From Micropterus salmoides (Eukaryota > Chordata > Actinopteri > Centrarchiformes > Centrarchidae), in the NCBI RefSeq assembly GCF_014851395.1, contig NW_024044348.1:30151874-30215873 (forward strand): a stretch of 64,000 bases of DNA, written 5' to 3'. The position numbers were made by a program, and so were the translations under genes. Of this stretch, positions 24,290 to 36,830 are shown one piece after another (position 1 is the first letter of the stretch; each line of letters opens with the position of its first letter). The notes beneath the pieces were generated by a model. The model was not told where the DNA came from, searched no databases, and saw only the letters and a list, made by a program, of their open reading frames with translations.

Positions 24290-26369
24290 GTAATCCCGGT
24301 ACGGCAGGGTACCAAGGATAGAATAATGTCTTTGCCAATCACGTCAAACGCTGGGGTTTTCTTAAGGTGCACTGTACACATGCTTGTCCCGCTTTTGTAT
24401 TAGAATCCTTCAGCGATTTGTTGCGATAAAGTCTCCGGAAATTGTTTATTATTGAATTGTAGCATGGCAACAGAAGGACGCCTTTCGTGAAGTTAAATTA
24501 GTTAGGGAAAAAAAATATATTTTTGTCTTGTGTTATCCCAAACACGCACCCATTCAGCAGAAGAGATTACTTTTCCTTTTTATCAAGGCAAATAGGAATC
24601 AAACATGTAAACTAGAAAGTCTCTCCTGAGTATTTTCTGTTGAAAAAGATTGTAGTTGAAAACTATTTCTTTTATTTACAATCCATCACAATTAAAGCTG
24701 GTTGAATAAGCACATGTAAGACTTTTTTAATCTCGACCTCTGTTCGCCTCTGGCTCTCTGGCCAGAGGTCCATCCCGGAGTTAATGACGATGATGTTTCT
24801 ATCTTTCTCTATTAGAGAGAGGGGCAGTCCCAGCAGGAATGGTTAGAGGGTTTTTTGGCAGGTCAATAGACCAGTGATTGATGCGAGCCTGGAGACCTAC
24901 GTGACCATTACGCGCAATGCGTAATTGTATCAATTAACAAATGGATACATGCCCTTGTTTAACCAACGAGTAACAGAGTGAAAATATGCCTTAGAGGTGA
25001 AATCCGAAGAGCTGTACTAGAAAAAAAGACAGTGGAAGCCCTGCTCCCCAGTCTAATTAAATATCCGTGGATGGGGGCGACGAGAATTGCATTTTAATTG
25101 AATGATGCTCACTTGAAAGATGGGTAAGGAATGATGCTGCCTCACAGTGAATGAAACGAGAAATAATTTTAAGCCTTATTAGATCAGCAGCTCAACCATC
25201 ACCACTTCTCTCGCTCTCTCCCATAAACATAAACAAGCTGTGCCGCTTCCTTGTGTGATGTTGAACCTTGGCAGGGAGGGCGGTCTATTATATCCCCCTA
25301 TACAAAATTTATTTGTATTGACAGTGACAGCCATGATCAGTCCTACTGAGTCATGTGATCCGCCTGTTTCTGACTTTCTAGGGCTGTGTAAGGTTTCCGT
25401 TGTCACGACTGATACCTTGTGCCAAATTTCCTGGTGCCCTGCCTTTCCAAAGTAGATGTATGGCGTTTCCTCCCTTTGAGACGCATCTGCGATTATGGGC
25501 TTTCTCTCCGAGGGGCGCTAAAGAGCCGCGTGTAGGAGATGAAGATCTTCCGTCAAGAGATTTTCCACAGAGATAAAGTGGACAGAGTGGTCATGGTCCA
25601 GTCTCTGGGAAGTGCCTGGGAAGTAAACACCCACACCCAACACATCAACTCTCACACACACACTACATCTTTGGTTCTGACGATTGCTCAATGCTTCAGA
25701 CAGGCAACTAAGTTATAGGGAACTTATTGGACACTCCCCGGTCCTCAACAGTAGCCTAAGCATTATTGCCCATGTTGCCAGACTGTATCTAACCTTACAT
25801 GTGGTGGAATTATTTATTGAATAAAATGTGCCTTTATTTTTCCATCCAACTTGTTGATTCAATTCAATTACCAGTTATTTCCCCTGCCATCTCACTTACT
25901 GATATATAGCTTGGAACCAGGCTCATTTTGCACCCAACATTTTTAAGTTGCAGATGGAAGGGATGAGCCAATTAGAAACATAACAGCATTTTCAAATACA
26001 TTCTTGTGACATGAAGTAGGGTAACTGAAGACAAAAAGTGAAAAGGCACAATAGATCATGTCATTTATAGTGTCCCGGATCAAATCTCTGAACGAGCAAA
26101 ACTATCTATCTCCAAAACATCTACTTTTCACTGGGTAAGTTAAACAGCCCTGTTTTCAGCTTTGTGAAAATGCAATTTTAATATGATTCAATGGTTTTTT
26201 AAAATTGTTTATTGAGCTTAAGAACAGGATCGTTTCCTCAACCCCTAAAGGAACCATTAAACCGTTGATCTGAAAAGAACAGAATCACAAAATTTGAAGA
26301 TACATGGTCTTAACTGGACAGTGACAAGTGTTTGAATGGGAATAATACAGTTACAATAAGCAAAATGTA
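24290..26369. other. irx6 upstream flank with enhancer-like block at 24700-25170
   Basis: 24700-25170 is unique and carries paired homeodomain-type sites: CAATTAACAAATGG, TCTAATTAAATATC, TTTTAATTGAATG and an inverted repeat ATTACGC-GCAAT-GCGTAAT at 24907-24925. It lies under 1.1 kb from the predicted promoter. The rest is ordinary AT-rich DNA. Confidence 0.4.
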
Positions 26370-26880
26370 ATATAATAATAATCATAATAATACCTTTTAT
26401 TTGTAATGCACTTTACATTTGTAAGTAAATCACAAAGTGCTACAGGTAAGATCATAAAAGCAAGGTAAAAACATCAGTATAAAATACAAATAGATAATAC
26501 AACAACTTGTAGGGTTAATTAACTACTAAGTCTGCTAAAAAGAAATGTTTTTAGTCCTTTTTTAAAAGTCTCAGTAGTTTGAGGTGCCTTCTGATGGTCG
26601 GGGAGCGCATTCCAGAACTGAGGAGCGGCAGGACAGAAAGCCCAATCACCCATGGTGCTGAGTTTAGTCCTGGGGAGAAGGAGGCAGTTTGAGGGATCAT
26701 GTTGTAGTTTGTTAGTGAGTAGTCCTTTCAGGTAGGGGGGGGGGGGGGGGGGCATTTCCATAGATACACTGGTGGGTGAGAAGGGAGACCTTATATTTGA
26801 TCCTGTCAGAAACGTAAAACCAGTGAAGTGAATGTTGAATGGGTGTGATGTGAACATCCCTATCTTTCCATTTACCATTA
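26370..26880 (-). mobile_element. 3' end of an L2-type LINE
   Basis: On the minus strand the C-terminal reverse-transcriptase region is readable: HITPIQHSLHW followed by a frame change, then PPYLKGLLT...GDWAFCPAAPQFWNALP...TFKKGLKTFLFS and a stop. The 3' tail has the AGCACTTTGTGATT-type end typical of these elements and an ATT-rich microsatellite at 26370-26395. A run of 18 G (26735-26752) lies at the frame change. The 5' end is truncated. Confidence 0.75.
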
Positions 26881-27364
26881 ATGATGAATATCGGGACTTA
26901 TTATCTCAGGACAAGGAACACTTTTGAGCCTAAACTGTTATTCCATAGGAGAATGTGCACACAGAGAAGGCTGAAACAAGCGAAATGTAATTGCATGCGG
27001 GTGGTCGATGCATTTCTACAAGGGCATGCATGATGGCCCAAGTGCATATGGACAGACTCATGCATAATGCATGTCCAGCAGTCAGTGCAGATCTCACTGA
27101 ATCAGGCCAAAATTAACACTAATTGTAATGGCAGACTGACCACAGTGCCCTTTCCTCTAAAATGTGTGACAACCCCACATTGAGCCTTTTTTTCCTTTAT
27201 AGTGTTTTGTCTGGACTACTTAGAAATCACACTGTAACAAGGTTTTGTTTTTTAGCAGGCTGAGAATGGAAATTACTGACTCGTCTTTCTTTCTTTAGAG
27301 GTTTAGAGTACTGCAGAGTACTACTCTCCCAACAGTGTTAATGCTTTAGGAGTCAAATTATATC

Positions 27365-27480
27365 ACAGAGAGTAGCTTTTTAAGCAACAGGATGGTGTAG
27401 CAGCCATGCTTAAGCTCTTGGGTCTTGTCCAAGTTTAAGCCCCTGTCCCTGTCCACAAACACCACCCTGGGTTTAAATCA
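27365..27480 (+). repeat. possible old tRNA-derived SINE head
   Basis: GGATGGTGTAGCAGCC and, about 40 bases on, CCAAGTTTAAGCCCC sit where A and B boxes of a tRNA-type polymerase III promoter would, though the B box is degraded. No tail or target duplication was found. Confidence 0.2.
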
Positions 27481-28940
27481 TGTATAATTTACATTAAATC
27501 AAACTGAGAAAAATACAAATACAGTCTCCTTTGGAGTACCTTACTAGTTGGGGGTACAATCGCAAGTCAACATAAAGAGTACCAAGAAGTTCAGATAATA
27601 GGAAGAAAGTGTTGCAAGTAGATTAAGTATAATTTCCAGTGTTTAGCATCCTGCATACCTGCACTCTCATTATACAGAAAACTAACCATGCCTCTACTTG
27701 AAACAGGCTGCAACAAACTCATACCACATACCATTTGACTGGTCATGTAATAGAACATTTAACTACTAGCAGACAACGGCATTCACCCTTACAGTACATT
27801 CACTCCCATTATTTAAGAATAACCAAGTCCAAACCTCCAGTATATCTTGTTCTAACGGATCCATGTGGTTACTAATGAGACTGAGTAATGCACACATCCT
27901 CCATTAGAAGCATCACTGGGTGGAAAAAGAAAAAAAAAAAACTGGAAAGGTTAAGTCAACACTCAATAGCTCCCAGCCCTATTCTCCTACTTAATACATT
28001 TCCTATGCTGACTTAATGAACCACACAAAGCCTTTCTGGTTTTTCATCAGATGGGGGGTATAGCGGCGGTGGTGGAGGTGGGTGGCGTGGGGGGTATGAA
28101 ATGGTAATAAGGGCAGACAGACGGAGAGACGGAGGGAGAAGCCCGAGCCAAGCAGGGGATGAAGCTGCACCTACCTGGAGGTGTGTGATCTCATTAAAGC
28201 CAAATTGGTATATGCCAATAAATCCAAGGCACTTGTGATCTACAGTTATTACACACACACATATACTGCATACACACAAACTTCCCCCATGAAGAGCATT
28301 ATTAGCACTGCAAAATTATCCAAAATGGAAAGAAAAGTAATAAATATTATAATGAGAAGTAATAGAGCAAATGCGGATATGGTCACAGAAGTGGCCAGTT
28401 AACACCAAAACAAACATCTCCAGGGCCCGTGAATAATTACAGCACGCAGAGGGAGTCATTAAAGCTTCATCAAACAGAGAAAAAAGGGATAGGGTGAGTA
28501 TGACATCATGGCGGCTGTCTCAATAAATCAATCTGCTGTAAAGGGTAAAAAAACGGCTGACAACTGTACAGCATGTTGTGGCAGTATAAGTTTGATTGCA
28601 GTGTAAGTAGTTCCACTGTGCTGTGATTTGCTTGATTTGTATCTTGACTTTAAAATACAATGTGTATTTTAAATTGAAACAATACAATAAAATAAAAAAT
28701 TATATATATATATATATTATAAATGTATACAGTATGTATATATGTATACATATATGTTGGGTTACATTGGGTTTTGTTTTCCACAATTTAAACATGAATC
28801 TGTGCATTAATGGACAGGCATAACTGGTGTTTCATTTGTAACCTCGTCACTTTGATTGCTTGTACTCAGATGTTTAACTCAAACAAACCCTAGGCATTTT
28901 GTGTTGGGAGCCACACATCCCAGAGGCCCCTGGGGCTCCT

Positions 28941-28942
<2 letters not shown>

Positions 28943-28971
<29 letters not shown>

Positions 28972-28990
28972 GGGAGAAAGACACAGAGAG
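28943..28990 (+). repeat. (GA)n microsatellite, imperfect
   Basis: A GA-rich run with a few AA and GG interruptions. Confidence 0.9.
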
Positions 28991-31900
28991 AGAAAGAGGC
29001 GTGTGTGTGTTGTTTGTGTGTGCTGGCTGGCAGAGTCCCCTTGAGGCTCTGCTGTAAAGCTATCATCAGTGGTGGTGTCAGGGATTTGTAGCTTGTCACT
29101 GAGAGAGCGAGAGAGTACTGGCAGTGACTCTGGGAAATAACTGCTTATGGAGAGAGAGCCTGGCTTGCACAGCGTGTGTGACTGTAGGTGTGTGTAAGAG
29201 AGCTTGAGAGATGGAGAACGAGTGGGAGGAATGTGCGTCTATTTTCTCCCCGGGGTGTCTGGAGATGTGTGTGTGGACGGGTAGGTTGCTGGTGATCATA
29301 TGACGTGCGGATCCATGTGCCGTCTTTCATCTCGGGCCTTAGGCTCTTTGTCTATGTGTGTTCTTGTCGGCAAGTGGTGTGTGTCTATTCTGGGCGTGTC
29401 AAAGTTGCTGTGGTGGCATTGCGTGGATCCACGCATGATCAAATATGTATTCTCAGTCACCGGCAATAAGGAGTCTGTGTAGGCTACCTCCCCGCTACTA
29501 TGCCCGTGTTTGTATATGTGTGGTCTTTGCCAAGATGGATGTTGACTTCAAACCGAACTTTCTCTCAAAGCGGAGGGCCAGCAGCAGGAAAACACTGCTG
29601 TCGGGTAAATACATGTATCTGTAAAAAAAACCAACAAGGTTCTCTGGAATGACGAATGGAGGGCTCATTTTCTCATTGACAACCATGTATTTCTGAAATC
29701 GCATGTTGGCGGTTGACCAGGTTTCAAGGGCCAGAGGGTCATGAAATTCACTCAACTCATAAATGATCATGTCAGGGTTCAAACGGAGGAAGAAAAAGGA
29801 AGACAAGGAAAATTGCTGTTACATGGTTTCCATCTGACTGCAGCTGCTAAATCCACGGCAGCATTGTGGCCCATGTCTAAGGCCTGCAGAGGCAGAAAGA
29901 CAGTTCCTATTACTGTCAGTCCAATTACCAGCCACAGCACAGCCACCGCTGTCAACACCAGACAAGTCATGGTATGTATCGGCATCTTATGGACAGCGAT
30001 ATTTTCTAAGCAGGGCAACTTGTATATTATGCAGCACAGCAGTGAGCTATGAGCAACTGTTTATTAACATTTAATATAATTGACTCTTACAAATTAGCCA
30101 TTATGTGGGGTCAAGAGTAGAGTAGAGTAGTGATCAAAGAAGTTGCTCACTATGAGATGTGAAGGATACCTACAACCAAGCATATATGAAAATAGCCTGC
30201 TTTAAGGATATACACTGGCAACAAGTAAACGTGTGAAAACAATGTCAACACAAGACAGAAATGGTTGCAGTATTTCCCCTGTGGTTTTGCGTGTCCGTGT
30301 GGCAATCCACCACACATATACACATATATACCCAGAAGTGGGGTAATGTGATGAGAAGTGGTCTAAACATTGAAACACTCTCCATTACAGAAGACAGTGC
30401 TCAGCGTTGAGCGTGTCTGCTGAGCTGCCTCTAGTGTTGCACCACACGGAGACAGAAAAGGCCCAGCCCCATCTGGTCTTGGTTCAGTCTGGTTTACTGC
30501 AAAGTGGTGCCAATACAAATAGCTGTGCTTGATGTTTGTTTGCATAAATTGTTTTGAAAGGCTTCACCAAGAGTTTTTTGGGTGGATTACGGTGGGGAAG
30601 TTGGGGAGCCAACCGTGGTGGAATAATCCTCACTGAGCTGACAGTTAGATTTGCTCTTCTTTAAAAATGAGAAAAAAAGATTGTTTTGGATTTTTCTTCT
30701 CGGTTCCTGGCAGTGAGCTCGGACTGTGAACTTTTCAGTGGGCTGCGCGTGTGCGAGTGCATATAATGTGGGTGTATGTTGATGGAGAATGCTGAGCTGC
30801 TCTCTCTTCTCTCGTAGCATAGCAGTGTCAATTTCAATAACATCAGTGTAGCGTTTAACACATGCTGAAAGTTCAGTTGAAAGTTCAGAGGCCCAACGCA
30901 ATGTAGGGAAAATGTCTCTTTCCCTAAAGTCTTTACATATCCACTTTGATTTTTCTCTCACAGGTCAAGGCAAAGGAAGGATAAAAGCAAAGTTATGTAG
31001 TGAGGTGAATTAGGCTTGTATTACACCAACGAAAAAAAGTGAAAATGTTTCTTCAATTACAATTTTTGTTTTCATTTTACATCCTGGTAAAAAAAAAAAA
31101 GACATAGTAACCAATTGGTAGTCATCATCGCTTAGCTCTGGTTTTGCAGCAGGTATAAGTAAATTGACCTGATTGATTTCATGTCCAGGTAAGTGTGCCA
31201 GCTCAGCGCTAACTGGGACCAGACAGAATTTCGTGTAAGCTGTGTAGATACCAAGGCCCCCCGAGTCTCAACCAGAGCCCCCAATAGGATGGAAATCGCA
31301 ATTCTACCAGTGACAGTTCAATCGTTCAAGCTCTCTGTTCCTCATTTGCTGCCTAGCCAGTGGAGGTCCTTCCATGGTCGACTCCCAACTAGATCCAGAT
31401 GCAGCTAAAAGTATTTTTGCTGCAACATTTGTCTTTGTCTTCAACTCCTCTGCAGCCACATTGTGTCAGACTGCAGGGCTAATGATGGTATTTTTTCCTG
31501 TCCGTGGACAAGAATCTGACATTTCTGCTCTACCCTTAACCATTGAAGGGTTTGCTCGCAACATACACATCAGTTTGACAAGCTCAGAGACCAGAGTGAT
31601 ACAATATGACAATATCTTCTTCCCTGATGTCAAGACTGTTTGCTAAACAGTGTCTACAAATACCATAACTTTTCTGCTTATGTTCTGCAGTCATATGACT
31701 TTTATTGCATCTGAAAGTCACAAAAAAATATTCCTCATGTGATTCAATCTTAAGGTTGTGTGAAACGAAATCCTTTGTATTCTGGGCAGAAAGCAAAGAC
31801 TCACGCGCTAATCAAATACGATGTCAACCTGCATGATGTTATGCTTTTTGCTTACTAAAAGTTCTGCCTCATCAGTTGGATTTCCACTCAGACATGGTTA

Positions 31901-32881
31901 TTTAATCTCCCTTTCATTCTCCTTTTTCCAAATCCAAGCTCTATCAGTTTAGCCTTAAAGTTTTTCATTTTTTCCCTGTCGCCCAATGGATCTACCTTAT
32001 AGAGATGAGGAAAAAAGAAAAGAAAAAAAGAATGGGGCTCCCTCAATCCATACAACTTAAAAGCAGATGTTACATGGTTGGTAACATCAAAAGGTCCTGT
32101 TAACTGTAGAGAAGGTGAAATCATATACTTCTGATTATCCCTTTTTGCTGGTTAATGTAAACAAGCTCAGTACATGGTTGCTGAGTGAACCCTGACCTTG
32201 GCCTCATGGCCAATACATCATCAGATTACCGAAAGAAACACACTTTTGTTTCAACTTTGCCTTGTTAAGGCTAATTTCTGATTTGCAGATTGTCAAGCTT
32301 ACTTTGGAGAAAGCAAGAGGACTGGATTGGATCTCCACAAGGCCCCCTGCTCTGGGGTAACACGGACACCTCTAAATAAGGGGGCAGTATCCTTGGAATA
32401 CGACTTGGCTCCTTTTAGGATACTCTTTCCCTCTTTAGTTCAAGATGTTTTCCATTTTGAGGTTGAGCTATCTAGAATGTAGATGTGCCCTCGATTTATC
32501 TCAAGGATATTTATTCTGAGAACGATAAGGGGTAAAATATGGAGAGTGTTGGGAGGGTGTGGGGTAACAGCATTCCTTTTAAATATATGGTGAATGGGGG
32601 TCCTTCAACAAGTGTTGTGTTTACTTTGCTTGTGGGAAAACAAATTGACACAGGCTGCGTCTGAGGGGGCTTTGGTACGGAGAACGGCTTAAATTCCAAA
32701 TGGCAAGCATAGCAGTGTCACCCCAAGGTGTTAAGAGCAAATACATGGTGTTACCTTACCAGGCTAAATAGGGGAAAACACAGAGATTGAAGTGCTCATC
32801 ACTGACAAAGTAGAGTGAGTGTTTTACCTAGAACCAGCAAAATGAGAACAAATAATAACACATTTATTATTTTGTTAACGG

Positions 32882-32903
32882 TATACACACACACACACAC
32901 ACA
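32882..32903 (+). repeat. (AC)n microsatellite
   Basis: A short AC run followed by AT-rich TATATA stretches to about 32940. Confidence 0.85.
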
Positions 32904-34351
32904 TTTATATAGACTATATATTAGAATATATATATATTATTAGATGTAACAAAAGGAAACACTTGCATCTCAGTGGATAGTAAAAAGTGTCCTAAAAGCT
33001 CACATTATATTACAACATAATGAGGAAGACTGTTTATAAAGTTTTATTTCCCAGTATTGACCCTGTCATAACCCAGGCAAAAAACAGTGTTTGAGTCAGG
33101 GTTGTTTAGGGGGGTGGGTCAAACGGGCCCATTAGTATTTTTCTAGGGGATTCACTTCAGGACTCATTCTATCCACCTTCAAGACTGCTAGTCTAGCCGC
33201 TCCTTAAGAAACCTACCCATGACACTGCCAACATCTGAAACTACAGACCCTTATCTCTTAATTCATTCCTTTCTAAAACCCTGGATCTCCACCTACTTGC
33301 GGTGATGGAGTCCATCAGTGCTGCCAGAGATTTGGTCCTCTAATCCTCCTCTCCACTCTTGCTGAACTCTGCATCGAAAACTCTGCACTATCCTGGTTAA
33401 CATCCAACCTGACAAATTGCACCTGTCAGGTCACATGGAATGGCTCTTTGTCCAAACCCTGCTATCTTGACACTGGTGTCCCCCAAGACTCAGTACTAGG
33501 ACAACTCCTGTTCTCCCTATATACTCGAACTCTAGGCTCTGTAATCACATCACAGAGTTTCTCCTATCACTGTTACATGGATGACACTCAGCTATTCTTC
33601 TTTTTCTCCTCCTCTGACACTCTGATTGCAACACACATCTCAGCAGGGCTAGACTGGTAATCTGGCATACCGGGCAAATGCCCGGTGGGCTGATGCACCT
33701 TTGGGTCCAGTGTAACATAAATTCTTTATTTAAACTGTTTTTTTTAAATGGGCCAACGACCGGGCAGCGGCCCATTGGGTGATTTTCTATACTGACACTG
33801 GGCCAGCCCAATCACATCTCTTACTAGCCCCTACCCCCTCTGCTCTCTGTTCCTTGCGTTGCGCCCCCCCCCCCCCAAAAACCTTCGCCAAATGCGCGAA
33901 AACAACCGATATGTTTGCTACCGGGGCTGCGGTAGCTTCAACATCAGCTGCGGTACCCAACATAGAGCAGGCACAGGCACTTCAAGGAGTAAAGGAGAGC
34001 TGTGGCCGCTGCCAGGCAGAGGAGGAGGTGTGTGTTAGCGAGTGACAAAGTGACAGGGCCAAGTGAGAAAGTGAGCAGGAGGAGAGTGGAGGTGAAGCGG
34101 TAAGCATGGAGTAGCTCAACCTGTAGGGAGGGGATGCTGGGGATGTGTAGCCACCACTTTTTGAAAGTGTTTGTTAAAAATTGTTATAAATTTTCTGAAA
34201 AATAGCTTGCACCAAGAAATGTTAATTAACAAATAAATGCGATGAAAAATGGTTATTATTTGCACAATAAGCCTGCAATGCAATGTCAATATAGAAGAAA
34301 ACTTAATTTAAGCTAAAAACAAGCTACTGATTACTGCATTATATTCTATTA

Positions 34352-35574
34352 TACACTCACCTAAAGGATTATTAGGAACACCTGTTCAATTTCTCATTAA
34401 TGCAATTATCTAATCAACCAATCACATGGCAGTTGCTTCAATGCATTTAGGGGTGTGGTCCTGGTCAAGACAATCTCCTGAACTCCAAACTGAATGTCAG
34501 AATGGGAAAGAAAGGTGATTTAAGCAATTTTGAGCGTGGCATGGTTGTTGGTGCCAGACAGGCCGGTCTGAGTATTTCACAATCTGCTCAGTTACTGGTA
34601 TTTTCACGCACAACCATTTCTAGGGTTTACAAAGAATGGTGTGAAAAGGGAAAAACATCCAGTATGCGGCAGTCCTGTGGGCGAAAATGCCTTGTTGATG
34701 CTAGAGGTCAGAGGAGAATGGGCCGACTGATTCAAGCTGATAGAAGAGCAACTTTGACTGAAATAACCACTCGTTACAACCGAGGTATGCAGCAAAGCAT
34801 TTGTGAAGCCACAACACGCACAACCTTGAGGCGGATGGGCTACAACAGCAGAAGACCCCACCGGGTACCTCATCTCCACTACAAATAGGAAAAAGAGGCT
34901 ACAATTTGCAAGAGCTCACCAAAATTGGATAGTTGAAGACTGGAAAAATGTTGCCTGGTCTGATGAGTCTCGATTTCTGTTGAGACATTCAGATGGTAGA
35001 GTCAGAATTTGGCGTAAACAGAATGAGAACATGGATCCATCATGCCTTGTTACCACTGTGCAGGCTGGTGGTGGTGGTGTAATGGTGTGGGGGATGTTTT
35101 CTTGGCACACTTTAGGCCCCTTAGTGCCAATTGGGCATCGTTTAAATACCACGGCCTACCTGAGCATTGTTTCTGACCATGTCCATCCCTTTATGGCCAC
35201 CATGTACCCATCCTCTTATGGCTACTTCCAGCAGGATAATGCACCATGTCACAAAGCTCGAATCATTTCAAATTGGTTTCTTGAACATGACAATGAGTTC
35301 ACTGTACTAAAATGGCCCCCACAGTCACCAGATCTCAACCCAATAGAGCATCTTTAGGATGTGGTGGAACAGGATCTTCATGCCCTGGATGTGCATCCCA
35401 CAAATCTCCATCAACTGCGAGATGCTATCCTATCAATATGGGCCAACATTTCTAAAGAATGCTTTCAGCACCTTGTTGAATCAATGCCACGTAGAATTAA
35501 AGCAGTTCTGAAGGCGAAAGGGGGTCAAACACAGTATTAGTATGGTGTTCCTAATAATCCTTTAGGTGAGTGTA
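34352..35574 (+). mobile_element. Tc1/mariner-like transposon, 1223 bp, perfect 31-bp inverted repeats
   Basis: The terminal inverted repeats at 34352-34382 and 35544-35574 begin TACACTCACCTAAAGG and are identical over all 31 bases. TA dinucleotides flank both ends (34350-34351, 35575-35576), the standard Tc1/mariner target duplication. The length and a single transposase gene fit a full-length element. It sits inside a hAT-like element. Perfect repeats imply a fairly recent insertion. Confidence 0.93.
34502..35540 (+). pseudogene. Tc1-like transposase, one frameshift and one stop
   Basis: The cut-and-paste DDE transposase starts MGKKGDLSNFERGMVVGAR with an N-terminal helix-turn-helix region (about residues 10-65). 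The reading frame shifts by one base near 34869-34873. In the second frame the catalytic motifs are all visible: SDESRF, QDNAPCH and SPDLNPIEH. An in-frame TAG at 35355-35357 replaces the tryptophan codon usual in this family just after NPIEHL. The frame then continues to a natural stop at 35538-35540. The protein is therefore dead in this copy, although the repeats could still be used by a transposase supplied in trans. Confidence 0.92.
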
Positions 35575-36046
35575 TATTTATATTCTGAATTGCCATCTGC
35601 CACCTGAATTTTGTCTCCAGAATGCAGGAAATTAAGTGTTTAATGCTCAAGATCGTCAACTATTTCATCAAGTTTCTTTTCCTAAATACTACACCTATTA
35701 AAATATATTGTTGTCTTGTTGTCACACCCCTAATCTAAGCCCTTAAATGCAAGCATGGTGTATTGGTGAGGGGTGTCCCACCGATTTTGGTGGGCCGCCT
35801 GGGCCAACAAGGCCAGGGCCGATTTTTTGGCCCAGTGCAGCCCTGCATCTCAAAATGTCTGGCTGACAGTAGCACTTGGATGATGTGCATCACCTGAAGC
35901 TTAACCTTGACAAGACTAAACTCCTCCGCGTGCCGGGCAAAAACTGTCCTTACATGGATTCAATGATCACTGTTGAGGACATTTACCAATCTTGGTGTAG
36001 TACTGGACGATCAACTGTGTTGCACCGCCAACATCAATGCAGTGGC

Positions 36047-36590
36047 CTAAAGGCCCATTTATATTAAGGTCTACGTGCATACCTACACCGTAGGCTATGC
36101 ACGTAGCCATGCATTTATACTTGTGCGCCCGTGTGTCCGTCATTCTGCAATTACACCCCCAAACGCTATTCGGCAGTAGCGCTACAGCGTCCACTGTATT
36201 AACTTTTGCCGACTGTGCAGGCTAATTTCCGGTTTAGCGTCCCACTAACGTAAATGGGGGTAAAATTGTAAACGTGCGGTTGGTGTAGCCTTTTCAAATG
36301 TTACCGACCGAATTGATGGTTGCCACTGTCAAATATATTGATTCACTGTGTACAGCCGCCATTTTGGCCGCTAGTAAATGTTACTTCAAAGCGCGGGGTA
36401 CTTCCGGTCGGCGCGGAGGCATTGCGAGGCTACCCAGCCGACCAATCACAGAGCTTACGGTCCGAGTCGACTTGACGTGTAGTTAAATTTTTGAGGAGGT
36501 GCATGTCAGGCTACGCCGTAGCCTCTGCGTAGCCCCGTAGCCTACGCCGTAGCCTACACCGTCACCTACGCCGTCGATTCGATACAATTG
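36047..36590. mobile_element. MITE-like element rich in CTACGCCGTAGCCTACG repeats
   Basis: It interrupts the LINE sequence. Both ends carry repeated ACGCCGTAG/CTACGGCG motifs in opposite orientation, and the outer edges are AATTTATAC-like. The CpG-rich interior resembles an abundant fish MITE family, probably PIF/Harbinger. A similar motif, ATCGACGGCGTAGCC, recurs near 58225. Edges are approximate. Confidence 0.5.
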
Positions 36591-36830
36591 TATAAATTAC
36601 ACTTAATCCTGCAGAACATGCCTTGTGTTTAATCTACCAAAGTTCTCCCATGTGACCCCCCTCTTCCAAGACCTCCACTTCCATGGCTCACTGTAGTAGC
36701 TCGCCACAGATTTAAGACAATGGTACTGGCCCCACCTACCTCCAGGCTGTAGTCAGACCTTATGCCATAGCTCGAACGCTGCTGAACCACCTTTGCTGGC
36801 CAGCTGGTACACAACTGTTCTCTTCAGACT

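Larger units (their letters stand above)
26881..33120. other. intergenic; enhancer-like block near 28140-28520, otherwise unassigned
   Basis: 28140-28520 has many TAATAA, ATTATTAG and CATTAAAG motifs in unique sequence, including GTGAATAATTACAGC. 29480-30040 holds moderately long open frames on the minus strand, one with a hydrophobic stretch, but no recognisable family. 31160-32760 is unusually mixed in composition and may be a decayed repeat that I cannot place. Confidence 0.3.
33644..35845. mobile_element. hAT-like non-autonomous element, interrupted by the Tc1-like transposon
   Basis: The ends CAGGGCTAGACTGG (left) and CCAGTGCAGCCCTG (right) are near-perfect inverted repeats of the CAGGGCT hAT type. 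Flanking 8-bp repeats CATCTCAG (33636-33643) and CATCTCAA (35846-35853) match at 7 of 8 positions, the duplication length expected for hAT. Without the Tc1 insert the element is about 977 bp and has no transposase frame. It carries a run of 14 C near 33863-33876. Confidence 0.75.
33121..36830 (+). mobile_element. decayed non-LTR retrotransposon (L2/CR1-like LINE) split by insertions
   Basis: Reverse-transcriptase fragments read in three pieces. The first, about 33121-33643, shows TGVPQDSVLGQLLFSLYTR and the catalytic box YMDD at 33574-33585 (the family usually has YADD). The second, about 35854-36046, shows HHLKLNLDKTKLLRVPGKNC. The third, about 36590-36830, resembles the segment before the C-terminus (PKFSHVTPLFQDLH, VVARHRFKTMVLA). 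All pieces carry stops and frameshifts. The gaps are filled by the hAT-like element and a second short element. The 5' part is missing. Confidence 0.75.

Noticed and set aside
29498..30018. Two adjacent minus-strand frames, one with a hydrophobic segment
   Set aside because: They look partly coding but lie in different frames and match no family I know. No convincing start or donor joins them.
31160..32760. Possible retroviral or LTR element
   Set aside because: No terminal repeats, primer-binding site or polymerase motif was found; the frames are broken in all directions.
34980..35357. Separate 125-residue gene
   Set aside because: It is the catalytic part of the Tc1-like transposase pseudogene.
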